64,000 bases of DNA from Streptomyces cinerochromogenes. GTDB taxonomy: Bacteria > Actinomycetota > Actinomycetes > Streptomycetales > Streptomycetaceae. Shown one piece after another: positions 1 through 10,980 of this stretch; within the stretch, counting starts at the first letter, position 1; each line of letters begins with the position of its first letter. Under the pieces are notes generated by a model that saw only the letters and a list, made by a program, of their open reading frames with translations, made no database searches and was not told the origin of the DNA. A program made the position numbers and the translations under genes. Location: the NCBI RefSeq assembly GCF_014648635.1, contig NZ_BMRM01000003.1, positions 372,001 through 436,000 on the forward strand. The letters are read 5' to 3'.

Positions 1-94
1 CCCATACCGGTGACGCCGCCCGGCCGGGCGCGCGCGGGTGCGGGCCGACGTGCCGTTCCCAGACGGCCACTCCCGGGCCGTGCCGCGGCCGCGG

Positions 95-738
95 TCAGGG
101 CCTGCCGGCGTACGGGTCGTGGGCACGGACCGCGGCCGCGACCGCGGAGTCGTCGGCCCGGCCGCGGGCTTCGAGGCCCGCGATGACTCCCTCGACGTTC
201 TCGCGCGGCTGGTTCTGGCTGAGCTTGAACTTCGCCTCGACGCGGCTGATGACCACCTCGACGCCCACGACGGCGCGCAGCTGCCGCCGGACGAAGTCCG
301 CCGGGGCCTGGTCGACGGACCAGGGCTCCTCGTGGCCGGCTTCGTGCCGGTCGGCGAGCCTGCGGATCTGCGCTTCGATCCAGGCGGCGTCGTCGTGCAC
401 GACCAGCTGTCCGTAGACGTGCGCGGTCATGTAGTTCCAGGTCGGCACCACGCGATGGTGCTCGGCCTTGGTCGCGTACCACGACGGCGTGATGTACGCC
501 TCCGGCCCGCGCACGATCACCATGGCCTCGCCCTGCACCGGCTCGCGCCACTGGTCGTTTCCGCGGGCCATGTGGCCGATCAGGGAGCCGTGCGCGCCGG
601 CGTCCGGGTCGTGTTCGAGGGCAGCAGGGTGGCCAGCAGGCCCCGCGGTGTCATGGTGATCAGGTCGGACGCTTCTTGGTGGGCCAGCAGGTCACGGACG
701 GCCTGCTCGGGCGGGGCGAAGTGCTTGGGGACGTACAC
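95..738 (-). pseudogene. PaiB-like FMN-binding regulator, frameshifted
   Basis: Members of the PaiB/FMN-binding negative regulator family are about 200-210 residues with a split-barrel flavin fold. A GTG at 738 opens a reading frame that gives a typical PaiB start (VYVPKHFAPPEQAV...), reaching LLATLLP. The homology then continues in a different frame (LEHDPDAGAHGSLIGHMARGNDQW...) down to the stop at 95. The switch lies near position 618. Where homologues have roughly LLPFVFEHDPD, about 7 nt are missing. The downstream frame alone (571 to 95, 158 aa) keeps most of the barrel. The gene follows the MerR-peroxiredoxin gene on the same strand after 84 bp. It is most likely a pseudogene; a local assembly error is the alternative. 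Confidence 0.75.
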
Positions 739-822
739 GGCCGGCCTTTCTGATGAAACGTGATAAACAGGTTGAATACAGGCTTACGGCGATCAGTCGG
801 TCGTGAGTTCTTGCGGGTCGCC

Positions 823-3281
<2,459 letters not shown>

Positions 3282-3308
3282 CCAGGACGGAACAGGTCCG
3301 CGACCGTC

Positions 3309-3340
3309 AGCTGCCCGCCCGGGGATCCGGGCGGGCAGCT
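3309..3340 (+). terminator. factor-independent-type terminator hairpin
   Basis: A perfect 14-bp inverted repeat (AGCTGCCCGCCCGG / CCGGGCGGGCAGCT) with a 4-nt loop lies 28 bp after the chloroperoxidase stop. There is no T-tract, as is common in Streptomyces. Confidence 0.8.
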
Positions 3341-3415
3341 CGCGGTCCCAGAGGGGGCGCCGGCAGGCAAGTCGCCCTGCGCGCACAGGCATGGCGGCCG
3401 CCCGACCGATGCCTA

Positions 3416-3461
3416 CATTTCCGGAACACACCCAGTTGCATTTCCGGAACACGCCCAGTTG
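3416..3461 (+). promoter_or_regulatory. tandem 23-bp repeat carrying two TTCCGGAA palindromes
   Basis: Two adjacent 23-bp copies (CATTTCCGGAACACRCCCAG plus TTG) differ at one base. Each holds the palindrome TTCCGGAA, so the two palindromes sit 23 bp apart, about two helical turns. They end 19 bp before the start of the flavin monooxygenase gene, the place expected for a cooperative operator. Confidence 0.6.
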
Positions 3462-3480
3462 CAGGAACGAAGAGGCCCAC

Positions 3481-4566
3481 ATGCAGTTCGGAATTTTCTC
3501 GGTGGGGGACGTGACCCCCGACCCGACCACCAGCCGTACCCCGTCGGAGGGCGAGCGGATCAAGGCGATGGTCGCCATCGCGTCGAAGGCGGAGGAGGTC
3601 GGCCTGGACGTCTTCGCGACCGGTGAGCACCACAACCCGCCGTTCGTGCCGTCCTCGCCGACCACGATGCTCGGCTACATAGCCGCGCGGACGCAGAAGC
3701 TGGTCCTCTCCACGTCCACCACCCTGATCACCACCAACGACCCGGTGAAGATCGCGGAGGACTATGCGATGCTCCAGCACCTGGCCGACGGGCGCGTGGA
3801 CCTGATGATGGGCCGCGGCAACACCGGGCCGGTGTACCCGTGGTTCGGCCAGGACATCCGGGAGGGCATCAACCTCGCCAAGGAGAACTACGCCCTGCTG
3901 CGCCGCCTGTGGCGCGAGGACGTCGTCGACTGGGAGGGCAAGTTCCGCACGCCGCTGCAGGGCTTCACCTCCACCCCGCGCCCGCTGGACGGCGTACCGC
4001 CGTTCGTCTGGCACGGCTCCATCCGCTCGCCCGAGATCGCCGAGCAGGCCGCGTACTACGGCGACGGCTTCTTCCACAACAACATCTTCTGGCCGACCGA
4101 CCACACCAGGCGGATGGTCCAGCTGTACCGGCGGCGGTACGCCTACCACGGGCACGGACGGCCGGAGCAGGCGATCGTCGGCCTGGGCGGGCAGGTGTTC
4201 ATGCGGAAGAACTCCCAGGACGCGGTGCGGGAGTTCCGGCCGTACTTCGACAACGCGCCGGTGTACGGCCACGGGCCCTCGCTGGAGGACTTCACCGAGC
4301 AGACCCCGCTGACCGTCGGCTCTCCCCAGCAGGTCATCGAACGGACGCTGTCCTTCCGCGAGATCGTCGGCGACTACCAGCGCCAGCTCTTCCTCATGGA
4401 CCACGCGGGCCTGCCGCTGAAGACCGTCCTGGAACAGCTCGACATCCTCGGTGAGGAAGTGGTGCCCGTGCTGCGGAAGGAGTTCGCGATCGGCCGCCCG
4501 GCCGACGTACCGGACGCCCCCACCCACGACTCCCTGCGCGCCGTTCAGGAGGTGTCCGCCGCATGA
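3481..4566 (+). CDS. FMN-dependent luciferase-like monooxygenase (CE1758 type)
   Basis: This is a 361-residue TIM-barrel flavin monooxygenase of the bacterial luciferase (LLM) superfamily. It begins MQFGIFSVGDVTPDP and has the FATGEHH active-site segment, LADGRVDLMMGRGNTGP and a long C-terminal helix region. The CE1758-type branch is defined partly by being encoded next to a CE1759-type NAD(P)H:FMN reductase, which is exactly what follows here, overlapping by 4 bp. The pair should supply reduced FMN to the monooxygenase; the organic substrate is unknown. The ATG at 3481 was chosen because the family alignment begins there, with GAAGAGG upstream. Upstream repeats at 3416-3461 probably control the pair. 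Confidence 0.9.
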   Translation: MQFGIFSVGDVTPDPTTSRTPSEGERIKAMVAIASKAEEVGLDVFATGEHHNPPFVPSSPTTMLGYIAARTQKLVLSTSTTLITTNDPVKIAEDYAMLQHLADGRVDLMMGRGNTGPVYPWFGQDIREGINLAKENYALLRRLWREDVVDWEGKFRTPLQGFTSTPRPLDGVPPFVWHGSIRSPEIAEQAAYYGDGFFHNNIFWPTDHTRRMVQLYRRRYAYHGHGRPEQAIVGLGGQVFMRKNSQDAVREFRPYFDNAPVYGHGPSLEDFTEQTPLTVGSPQQVIERTLSFREIVGDYQRQLFLMDHAGLPLKTVLEQLDILGEEVVPVLRKEFAIGRPADVPDAPTHDSLRAVQEVSAA

Positions 4567-5177
4567 AGCTCGTCGCCGTGTCCGCGGGGCTGAGCACCCC
4601 GTCCTCCACCCGTCTGCTCGCCGACCGTCTCGCCGAGTCGGCCCGGGGCGAGCTGGCCGCTCAGGGCCACGACGTGGAGACGGAGGTCATCGAGCTGCGG
4701 GAACTCGCCGTCGCCGTCGCCAACAACCTCGTGACAGGATTCCCCGCGCCGCCACTGGCCGCCGCCGTCGACGCCGTGACCGGCGCCCACGGCCTGATCG
4801 CCGTGACCCCCGTGTTCACCGCCTCCTACAGCGGGTTGTTCAAGTCGTTCTTCGACCTGATCGATCCGGACGCCCTCTCCGGCAAGCCGGTCCTCATCGC
4901 GGCGACGGGAGGTACGGCACGCCACTCCCTGGTCCTGGAGCACGCCCTGCGACCGCTCTTCGCCTACCTGCGCGCCACCGTCGTCCCCACCGCGGTCTAC
5001 GCGGCGTCCGAGGACTGGGGCGCCGGCGGCGACGAGTACACCGAGGGCCTGCCCGCACGCATCCGACGGGCCGCCGGTGAGCTCGCCGCCCTGACGGCTG
5101 CCCGTCCGGCCGAGGAGACGCCCCAGGACGACGTCACCGCACTGGAACGGCAACTCTCCGACCTGCGGTTCGACTGA
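4563..5177 (+). CDS. NAD(P)H-dependent FMN reductase (CE1759 type)
   Basis: This is a 204-residue flavodoxin-fold reductase. The N-terminus MKLVAVSAGLSTPSSTRLLA forms the phosphate-binding loop. TPVFTASYSGLFKSFFDLID and LIAATGGTARHSL are the other flavin-contact regions typical of NADPH-dependent FMN reductases. The start ATG overlaps the stop of the luciferase-like gene (ATGA), so the two are translationally coupled. It most likely provides FMNH2 to its partner. It is cytoplasmic and of normal length for the family. Confidence 0.9.
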   Translation: MKLVAVSAGLSTPSSTRLLADRLAESARGELAAQGHDVETEVIELRELAVAVANNLVTGFPAPPLAAAVDAVTGAHGLIAVTPVFTASYSGLFKSFFDLIDPDALSGKPVLIAATGGTARHSLVLEHALRPLFAYLRATVVPTAVYAASEDWGAGGDEYTEGLPARIRRAAGELAALTAARPAEETPQDDVTALERQLSDLRFD

Positions 5178-5641
5178 GCCCGCCACCGCGCCGCGCACAG
5201 TGCCGGTCAGCCGCCCGCTTCGATGTCACGCTCGTGCGCCCGGCGCCGCTTCGGCCGGGGACGGACACGGTCCAGGGCGGCACCGGCCCCCGTCACCGCG
5301 GCGACGACCAGCATGAAGACGAAGCCGAGCTTGCCGCGGCGCGGCGGCCGCCGAACCGGGACTCCGGAAGCTCTTCCCCTTCACCAGCATGTGGGTCCTG
5401 TGTTTCAGCGCCGACGCGGAGAAGCCCACCTTCGCGGAAGCGCCTGCCGTGGTGGCCCAGCCCGGTGGCCGGTTCCAGGCGAAGAGCGATCGGTGGGGCG
5501 ACATCGCGCCGACCAGGCCCGCGAGCGTCCCGACCATGGCACCGCGCCCCTGCACCGCCGAGAGCGGGCGCGCGGTCCGCGCCGCTGTGTCACCTTGGCC
5601 CGGAGAGCAGGTGCCGCGCCGGCCGCGAGACGGGAGATGCC
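5178..5641. other. intergenic stretch without a convincing gene
   Basis: This 464-bp gap holds several overlapping frames, but none has a believable start plus family similarity. On the minus strand a short hydrophobic run (GKLGFVFMLVVAAVTGAGAA), followed by an Arg-rich tail ending at 5207, could be the C-terminal end of a decayed small membrane protein. I could not extend it in one frame. Confidence 0.4.
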
Positions 5642-7228
5642 ATGGGGACGGATCCTGCCCCGCAAGGAGGGCCGGAAGCCGGGACGGCACCCGCACGGCA
5701 GCCGGGACGCAGGCGCTTCCTCGGGGCGTGCGCCGGCCTCGGGCTCGCCTCGGTGACGGCCGCGGCCTGCGACGCGGCCGCCCCTCCACGCGAGCAGCAC
5801 CGGGCGGACGCCTCCCACCGGCCCGAGGCGGAACGGGACCGGCCGGGGACACCCGAATGGCGTATCACCTCACGGGGCCCCGCCCCGGCCATCGCCGGCT
5901 ACGCGGACCGGGTGAGCGTGACGCCGGGCGAGGAGTGCGGCCTGTACGTCTCGACGACCGCGTCCTCCTTCCGCGTCTCGGCCTTCCGCGTCGGCTGGTA
6001 CGGCGGGTCCCAGGCCCGGCTCGTGTGGTCGTCGGAGCGCATACGGGGCCGCGTCCGACCGGAACCCCGCTTTCTGCCGGGTACCCGTACCGTGCGCGCG
6101 GACTGGCCGCGCACGCTCACCCTCGGCACGACCGGCTGGCCGGAAGGCGCGTACCTGCTGCGGCTGGAGGCGGACAGCGGCCACCAGCGCTACGTCCCCC
6201 TGATCGTGCGCTCCACGCGGGGCACGGGGCGTACGGTCCTCATGCACGCTCCGGCCACCTGGCAGGCCTACAACCGGTGGGGCGGCTACAGCCTCTACGC
6301 CGGTGCCTCCGGCGCGTACGCCGCCCGCTCCCTGGCCGTCAGCTTCGACCGGCCCTACGACGCCGACGGCGCGGAGAAGTTCATGGTGTACGAACGGGCG
6401 GCGGTGGTCCTGGCGGAACGGCTCGGCATACCCCTCGCCTACACCACCGGGACGGACGTGCACCGCGACCCGGAGGTCCTGCGCGGCGCGGCCGCCGTCG
6501 TCTGCCTGGGGCACGACGAGTACTGGACCCCGGAGCAGCGCCGGCATGTCACACAAGCCCGTGACGCCGGCACCAACGTGCTCTTCCTCGGCGCCAACAC
6601 CTGCTTCCGCCGGGTCCGCCTGGAGCCGGGCGAGACGCAGCCGGACCGCACGGTGGTCTGCTACAAGTCCTCCGTCCGGGCCGACCCCTGCTACACCACC
6701 CAACCCGCCCTGGTGACCACCGACTTCCGCCAGGCCCCGGCGCCGGACCCCGAGTCGTCACTCACCGGAGTGCTCTACGAGGGCTACCCGACCGACGCGC
6801 CGTACGTCGTCCACGCGGCGGACCACTGGCTGTACGAAGGAACGGGCGTACGGCCCGGCGACGGCTTCGACCACCTGGTCGGCGTCGAGTACGACCGGGT
6901 CACCCCGACGTCACCCGTCCCCGAGCCGCTGGAGATCACGGCCCACTCCCCTCTGGTGTGCGATGGCCGCCGCAGCCACAGCGACTCGGCGTACTACACG
7001 ACTCCGAGCGGGGCGGGTGTGTTCGCCACCGGCACCATGCGCTGGGTGGAGGCCCTCATGGCCGGCACCTCAGACGGCGGCCGCCACCACGGGATGGACG
7101 CCCGCACCCGCGACTTCGTCAGCCGTACGACGGAGAACGCCATGCGAGCCTTCGCGGAGGGCCCCGCCGCCCATCACCGCCCGGCCGTACGCCCGAACGT
7201 CAGCGAGGTGTACAAGGACCGGGCATGA
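5642..7228 (+). CDS. Tat-exported lipoprotein-like DUF6605-type protein
   Basis: This 528-residue protein is related to the N,N-dimethylformamidase beta-subunit-like/DUF6605 family. Residues about 20-50 carry a twin-arginine signal (GRRRFLGACAGLGLASVTAA) ending in a cysteine that could be lipidated. The mature part has an N-terminal beta domain (VSVTPGEECGLYVSTT, VGWYGG) and the family segments APATWQAYNRWGGYSLY, FDRPYD and GHDEYWT. A His-rich stretch (GGRHHGMD) lies near the end. The start at 5642 follows a GGGAG box. The family is named for a hydrolase subunit, but no activity can be assigned to this exported branch. No operon partner is evident. Confidence 0.8.
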   Translation: MGTDPAPQGGPEAGTAPARQPGRRRFLGACAGLGLASVTAAACDAAAPPREQHRADASHRPEAERDRPGTPEWRITSRGPAPAIAGYADRVSVTPGEECGLYVSTTASSFRVSAFRVGWYGGSQARLVWSSERIRGRVRPEPRFLPGTRTVRADWPRTLTLGTTGWPEGAYLLRLEADSGHQRYVPLIVRSTRGTGRTVLMHAPATWQAYNRWGGYSLYAGASGAYAARSLAVSFDRPYDADGAEKFMVYERAAVVLAERLGIPLAYTTGTDVHRDPEVLRGAAAVVCLGHDEYWTPEQRRHVTQARDAGTNVLFLGANTCFRRVRLEPGETQPDRTVVCYKSSVRADPCYTTQPALVTTDFRQAPAPDPESSLTGVLYEGYPTDAPYVVHAADHWLYEGTGVRPGDGFDHLVGVEYDRVTPTSPVPEPLEITAHSPLVCDGRRSHSDSAYYTTPSGAGVFATGTMRWVEALMAGTSDGGRHHGMDARTRDFVSRTTENAMRAFAEGPAAHHRPAVRPNVSEVYKDRA

Positions 7229-7414
7229 GGCGGCCGGCGCCGGAGTAGCCCGGCCCCCGGCAACCGTGGGCTCGCCAGGGCCCTCGCAACCGGCTGAAGG
7301 GCGAACAGGAACGACGGGGACAGCAGTACGGGCCGCCGCCCCCGTACCGGCCGAGGCCGCGCTGCGTCACGGCATGGGATGCGAACCGCCCCCATCGGTG
7401 GAACGCTCGAAGCC

Positions 7415-9019
7415 ATGGACGACACGCGACTGGTCCCCCTCCCGGGCAGCGAGCGGAGCGCCCAGGAGACTGCGCGCTCCATCGAACCGGTGAGCGATTC
7501 CGAACGCATCGAGGTCACGCTGGTCCTGCGCCGCCGCGCCGAGATCCCGGATGACCTGGTCGAAGGACCCGAGACGATCACGCGTGAGGAACTGGCGGCC
7601 CGCTACGGCGCCGACCCGGCCGACATCGACATGGTGAAGCGGACGGCGGAGCAGCACGGGCTGACGGTGACGCTGGTGGATCCGGCCTCGCGCCGGGTCA
7701 AGATCTCCGGAACGCTCGGTCGGCTGCGGTCCGTCGTGGAGGCCGACTCGCTGACCCAGGTCACGACTCCCGACCCGGCACGCGAAGGCCGCACGGTGGA
7801 GCACCGGCAGCGCACCGGCCACCTGCGCATCCTGCCCGAGTGGGACGGCGTCGTGATCGGCGTGACGGGCCTGGACAACCGGCCCCAGGCGCGCCCGCAC
7901 TTCCAGCGCCTCAAGACCCGCGCCGTCCCATCGGCGTACTCGCCCGTCGACCTCGGCAGGATCTACCGCTTCCCCCAGGGGACGGACGGCAGCGGTCAGA
8001 CGGTCGGCGTCATCGAACTCGGCGGCGGGATCCCGGACGGCGACCTGGACGCGTACTTCGCCGAGCTGGGCATCCCCACGCCGTCCGTGGACGTCGTCGA
8101 GGTGGGCAACGGCAGTAACGCCCCGGGCGACCCCGCCGACGGGGAGGTGATGCTCGACATCGAGGTGATCGGCGCGCTGGCGCCCGGTGCGCGCCAAGTC
8201 GTGTACTTCGCGGAGAACAGCGCGCAAGGCTTCGCCGACGCCGTCAGCACGGCGGTGTTCGCCGATCCGACGCCCACGGCGGTGAGCATCAGCTGGGGGC
8301 AGCGCGAGGACCTGTGGACCGCGCAAGGCCGCGCGATCCTGGACGCGGCGCTGGCCGACGCCGCCGCCATGGGCGTCACCGTCTGCGTGGCGTCGGGTGA
8401 CAACGGCAGCAGCGACGGCGATCCGACGGGCAAGCGGCACACCGACTTCCCCGCCTCGAGCCCCCGCGCCCTCGCGTGCGGCGGTACCCGCCTGGAAGCC
8501 GACCCGGACACGGCCACCGTCAGCTCCGAGACCGTCTGGAACGACGGCGCCGGGGGCGCCTCCGGCGGCGGGATCAGCCGCACGTTCAAACAGCCCGGCT
8601 GGCAGGCGAACGTCGGCGTACCCGACGGCGACGGCCAGGGCCGCCGGCGTGGCGTTCCCGATGTGGCCGGGGTCGCCGACCCGGCGACCGGATACCGAGT
8701 ACTCATCCAGGGCCAGGACGAGGTCATCGGCGGGACCAGCGCCGTGGCCCCCCTCTGGGCCGCGCTGACCGCCCGCTTCGCCGAGGCGCTCGGCCGCCCG
8801 CTCGGCATGCTCCAGCCCCTCCTGTACGACGGCGCGGCAGCGGGGACGACCCCGACCGGCCTCCGTGACATCACCCAGGGCGACAACGGCGACTTCGCGG
8901 CCGTGCCCGGCTGGGACGCCTGCACAGGACTCGGTGTTCCGGACGGTCAGGCACTGCTGAACCGCCTCGGCTCGGTGTCGCAGCCGCACATGTCGACGCC
9001 TTCACCGGGCGGCGTCTGA
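7415..9019 (+). CDS. sedolisin-type serine-carboxyl peptidase (S53, kumamolisin-like)
   Basis: This is a 534-residue S53 protease. Residues 1-160 are the activation propeptide, containing ITREELAARYGADPADIDMV. The catalytic domain has Glu244 and Asp248 in GEVMLDIEV, the oxyanion Asp329 in ASGDNGSSDGD and the nucleophile Ser442 in GGTSAVAPLW. It ends with the calcium-site region DITQGDNGD and WDACTGLGVPDG. All four key residues are present, so it should be active, probably at acid pH as in the family. No hydrophobic signal peptide is visible, which is usual for kumamolisin-like enzymes whose export route is unclear. The ATG at 7415 gives the family-like MDDTRLVPLPGSER start; an in-frame ATG at 7379 is possible. 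Confidence 0.92.
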   Translation: MDDTRLVPLPGSERSAQETARSIEPVSDSERIEVTLVLRRRAEIPDDLVEGPETITREELAARYGADPADIDMVKRTAEQHGLTVTLVDPASRRVKISGTLGRLRSVVEADSLTQVTTPDPAREGRTVEHRQRTGHLRILPEWDGVVIGVTGLDNRPQARPHFQRLKTRAVPSAYSPVDLGRIYRFPQGTDGSGQTVGVIELGGGIPDGDLDAYFAELGIPTPSVDVVEVGNGSNAPGDPADGEVMLDIEVIGALAPGARQVVYFAENSAQGFADAVSTAVFADPTPTAVSISWGQREDLWTAQGRAILDAALADAAAMGVTVCVASGDNGSSDGDPTGKRHTDFPASSPRALACGGTRLEADPDTATVSSETVWNDGAGGASGGGISRTFKQPGWQANVGVPDGDGQGRRRGVPDVAGVADPATGYRVLIQGQDEVIGGTSAVAPLWAALTARFAEALGRPLGMLQPLLYDGAAAGTTPTGLRDITQGDNGDFAAVPGWDACTGLGVPDGQALLNRLGSVSQPHMSTPSPGGV

Positions 9020-9042
9020 TCCGCGCAACGGGCTCCCGGCCG

Positions 9043-9957
9043 TCAGGGCCTGTCTCCTCGACCGGTCGACGCCTTGCCGTGGACCAGCAGGTCGATCACG
9101 CCCGTCAGGTCCTCCTCGCCGCTGCCCTCGGCCAGTCGGCGGCGCATCAGCTCGAAGTACGGGCGGAGCAGTTCCGGACTGACGCCCTGTTGTTCGGCGG
9201 TGTCGAGGAAGGTCGGGGTACCGGCCACCTGCATGGCGAGGTTGGAGACGACGCCCTTGGTGTAGTCGCCGCTCCGCAGTTGGTCGGCGGTCTGGTGAAC
9301 CGCCGGGGCCATCGCGACGAGCCAGTCGGCGAGCAGCGGGGCGAGCGACGCGGGGTCGATGTCCTCCTTGCGGATCAGGGCGAAGGCGTGCGCGGCCCCG
9401 GCGAACATGCCGTACATGGCGCTGAGCAGGGCCACGTCGTGCAGGGCGGCGAAGCCCGCGTCCTCGCCGACGTAGGTGGTGCCGGCCGGGACGCCCAGCG
9501 TTTCCTGATGCCGTTCGAACAGCTGCCGCGAGCCGCTGTAGAAGACGTAGCCGCCGGCCTCCGGCACACCGATCATCGGGGGGACGGCCATGATCCCGCC
9601 GTCCAGGTAGCGGGCGCCGCGCTCGCGGGCCCACTCGGCGCGGGCGCGGGCCTGGGCCGGGGTGCTGGTCGTCAGGTTGACCAGGTCCCTGCCGGCGAGA
9701 TCGGTTCCGCCCAGCACCTCGCCGACCGAGGCGTCGTCCAACAGGCACGTGACGACCAGGCGGTTCGCCGCGACCGCCTCGGCGGCGCTGTCCGCGACCC
9801 CGGCGCCCTCGGCGGCGAGTACCGCGGCTCGGGCCGGGTTGCGGTTCCAGACGGTGAGCGGATGGCCGGCGGCGAGCCAGGCGCGAGCCAGCGCGGTGCC
9901 CATCGCACCGAGTCCCAGCAGCGTGACGGGGGTCTTCTCAACAGAATGGTGTGTCAT
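9043..9957 (-). CDS. imine-reductase-like NADP-dependent oxidoreductase
   Basis: This is a 304-residue beta-hydroxyacid dehydrogenase-fold protein. An N-terminal Rossmann domain ([17 protein letters not shown], then VWNRNPARA) is followed by the helical dimerisation domain. The segments LVNLTTSTPAQARA, YLDGGIMAVPPMIG, YSGS and ALHDVALLSAMYGMF match the actinomycete imine-reductase group rather than classical 6-phosphogluconate dehydrogenase. The lysine typical of hydroxyacid dehydrogenases is not seen at the expected place. The ATG at 9957 opens the family-like N-terminus. It is divergent from an HxlR regulator with a 96-bp shared promoter region, so it is probably that regulator's target. 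The natural substrate is unknown. Confidence 0.85.
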   Translation of the reverse strand: MTHHSVEKTPVTLLGLGAMGTALARAWLAAGHPLTVWNRNPARAAVLAAEGAGVADSAAEAVAANRLVVTCLLDDASVGEVLGGTDLAGRDLVNLTTSTPAQARARAEWARERGARYLDGGIMAVPPMIGVPEAGGYVFYSGSRQLFERHQETLGVPAGTTYVGEDAGFAALHDVALLSAMYGMFAGAAHAFALIRKEDIDPASLAPLLADWLVAMAPAVHQTADQLRSGDYTKGVVSNLAMQVAGTPTFLDTAEQQGVSPELLRPYFELMRRRLAEGSGEEDLTGVIDLLVHGKASTGRGDRP

Positions 9958-9990
9958 GCCGATTAGGCTGGTCACAGGCCCGGGAATGAT

Positions 9991-10004
9991 CAAGTACGCA
10001 CTTG
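9991..10004. promoter_or_regulatory. probable HxlR operator
   Basis: CAAGT-ACGC-ACTTG is a perfect dyad (5-bp arms, 4-bp centre) in the divergent region between the imine-reductase-like gene and the HxlR gene, placed where it could control both promoters. Confidence 0.5.
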
Positions 10005-10053
10005 GTGGTGGGTGGTTACCCCGGGGTGAGCGAGCACGTCGGAAGGGTGGGGC

Positions 10054-10416
10054 ATGACGACGCTGAACCGGCCGGGCGCACCGGATGGACACGTCTGCGG
10101 GATCGACACCGCGATGGAGGTGATCGGCGGCAAGTGGAAGGTCCTGATCCTCTGGGCGCTCCACGAGCAGCCCTGCCGCCGCTTCGGCGAGCTGCGCCGG
10201 CTGCTTCCGGGGGTCACCGAGAAGGTGCTGGCTTCCCACCTGCGCGAGATGGAGGCGGACGGCGTCGTGCACCGCGTCTCCTACGACGAGGTGCCGCCCC
10301 GCGTCGAGTACTCGCTGACCGAGGACGGCAAGCGTCTCAACGACGCCCTCCAGCCGCTGGCCACCTGGGGCCGCGAGCGGGCGACCGCTGGGGAGCCGGA
10401 GGAAAGGGCAGGCTAG
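10054..10416 (+). CDS. HxlR-family transcriptional regulator
   Basis: This is a 120-residue winged-helix regulator with the HxlR signature: a Cys near the N-terminus (HVCGIDTAMEVIGGKWKVLILW), the recognition region RFGELRRLLPGVTEKVLASHLREM and the wing VPPRVEYSLTEDG. HxlR proteins often sense electrophiles or redox change through that cysteine. It is divergent from the imine-reductase-like gene, and the small dyad between them is the likely operator. Start ATG at 10054, with AAGGGTGGGG upstream. Confidence 0.92.
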   Translation: MTTLNRPGAPDGHVCGIDTAMEVIGGKWKVLILWALHEQPCRRFGELRRLLPGVTEKVLASHLREMEADGVVHRVSYDEVPPRVEYSLTEDGKRLNDALQPLATWGRERATAGEPEERAG

Positions 10417-10932
10417 GGCGACCCGCGCCTCGGCCCTTCGCCGCAGCAGCGGTTCCCCCAGTCGGAGGCGCGCCAGAAGCGGTCGAAGGCACGCTCCCGG
10501 TCGGCTTCGCTCATGCCGGGCCCCTGGTCGACGATGTGCAGCTCGCCGCCCGGGACGCGGTGGAGGGTGAGGGTGGTGCCAGGTGGGGACACGCGCAGGG
10601 CGTTGGCGAGGAGGTTGTCGATGATCTGTTCCAGCGCCCCCGGGATCGCCCACACCCGGCCGACGGGCGGGCCGGTGATATCGATGGCGACGTACTGCTC
10701 GGCGGCCAGCGGCTCCCACATCGCGACCCGGTCGGCGAGCGCGGCGTCCAGGGCGACGGGCTCGGGGGTGGTGGCGGCGTTCTCCAGGCGGGCCAGGGCG
10801 AGCAGCCCCTGCACCATGCGGCCCTGGCGCTCCACCTCGCCGACGGCCTCCTCCAGGCTGCCGTGGGCGCGCGGGTCGAGGTACGGTTCGAAGTTCTCCA
10901 GACGCAGCCGCAACGCCGCCAGCGGGGTCAAG
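10413..10932 (-). pseudogene. histidine kinase fragment, truncated at both ends
   Basis: The minus frame carries the middle of a HAMP-type sensor kinase. Similarity starts inside the phospho-acceptor helix (TPLAALRLRLENFEPYL, with the His-containing part missing). It continues through the dimerisation helices (GLLALARLENA), the N box (IIDNLLANALRVSPPG) and the G1 box (VDQGPGMSEADRERAFDRFWRASD). It then loses homology before the expected GxGLGLAIV box and ends in unrelated residues. The sensor domain, phospho-acceptor His and ATP-lid C-terminus are all absent, so it is a remnant. Confidence 0.8.
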
Positions 10933-10980
10933 CCGGTCGCGGCGCCCGGCCGGCGGGCCGGACGCCGCGACGGGCGTGGG

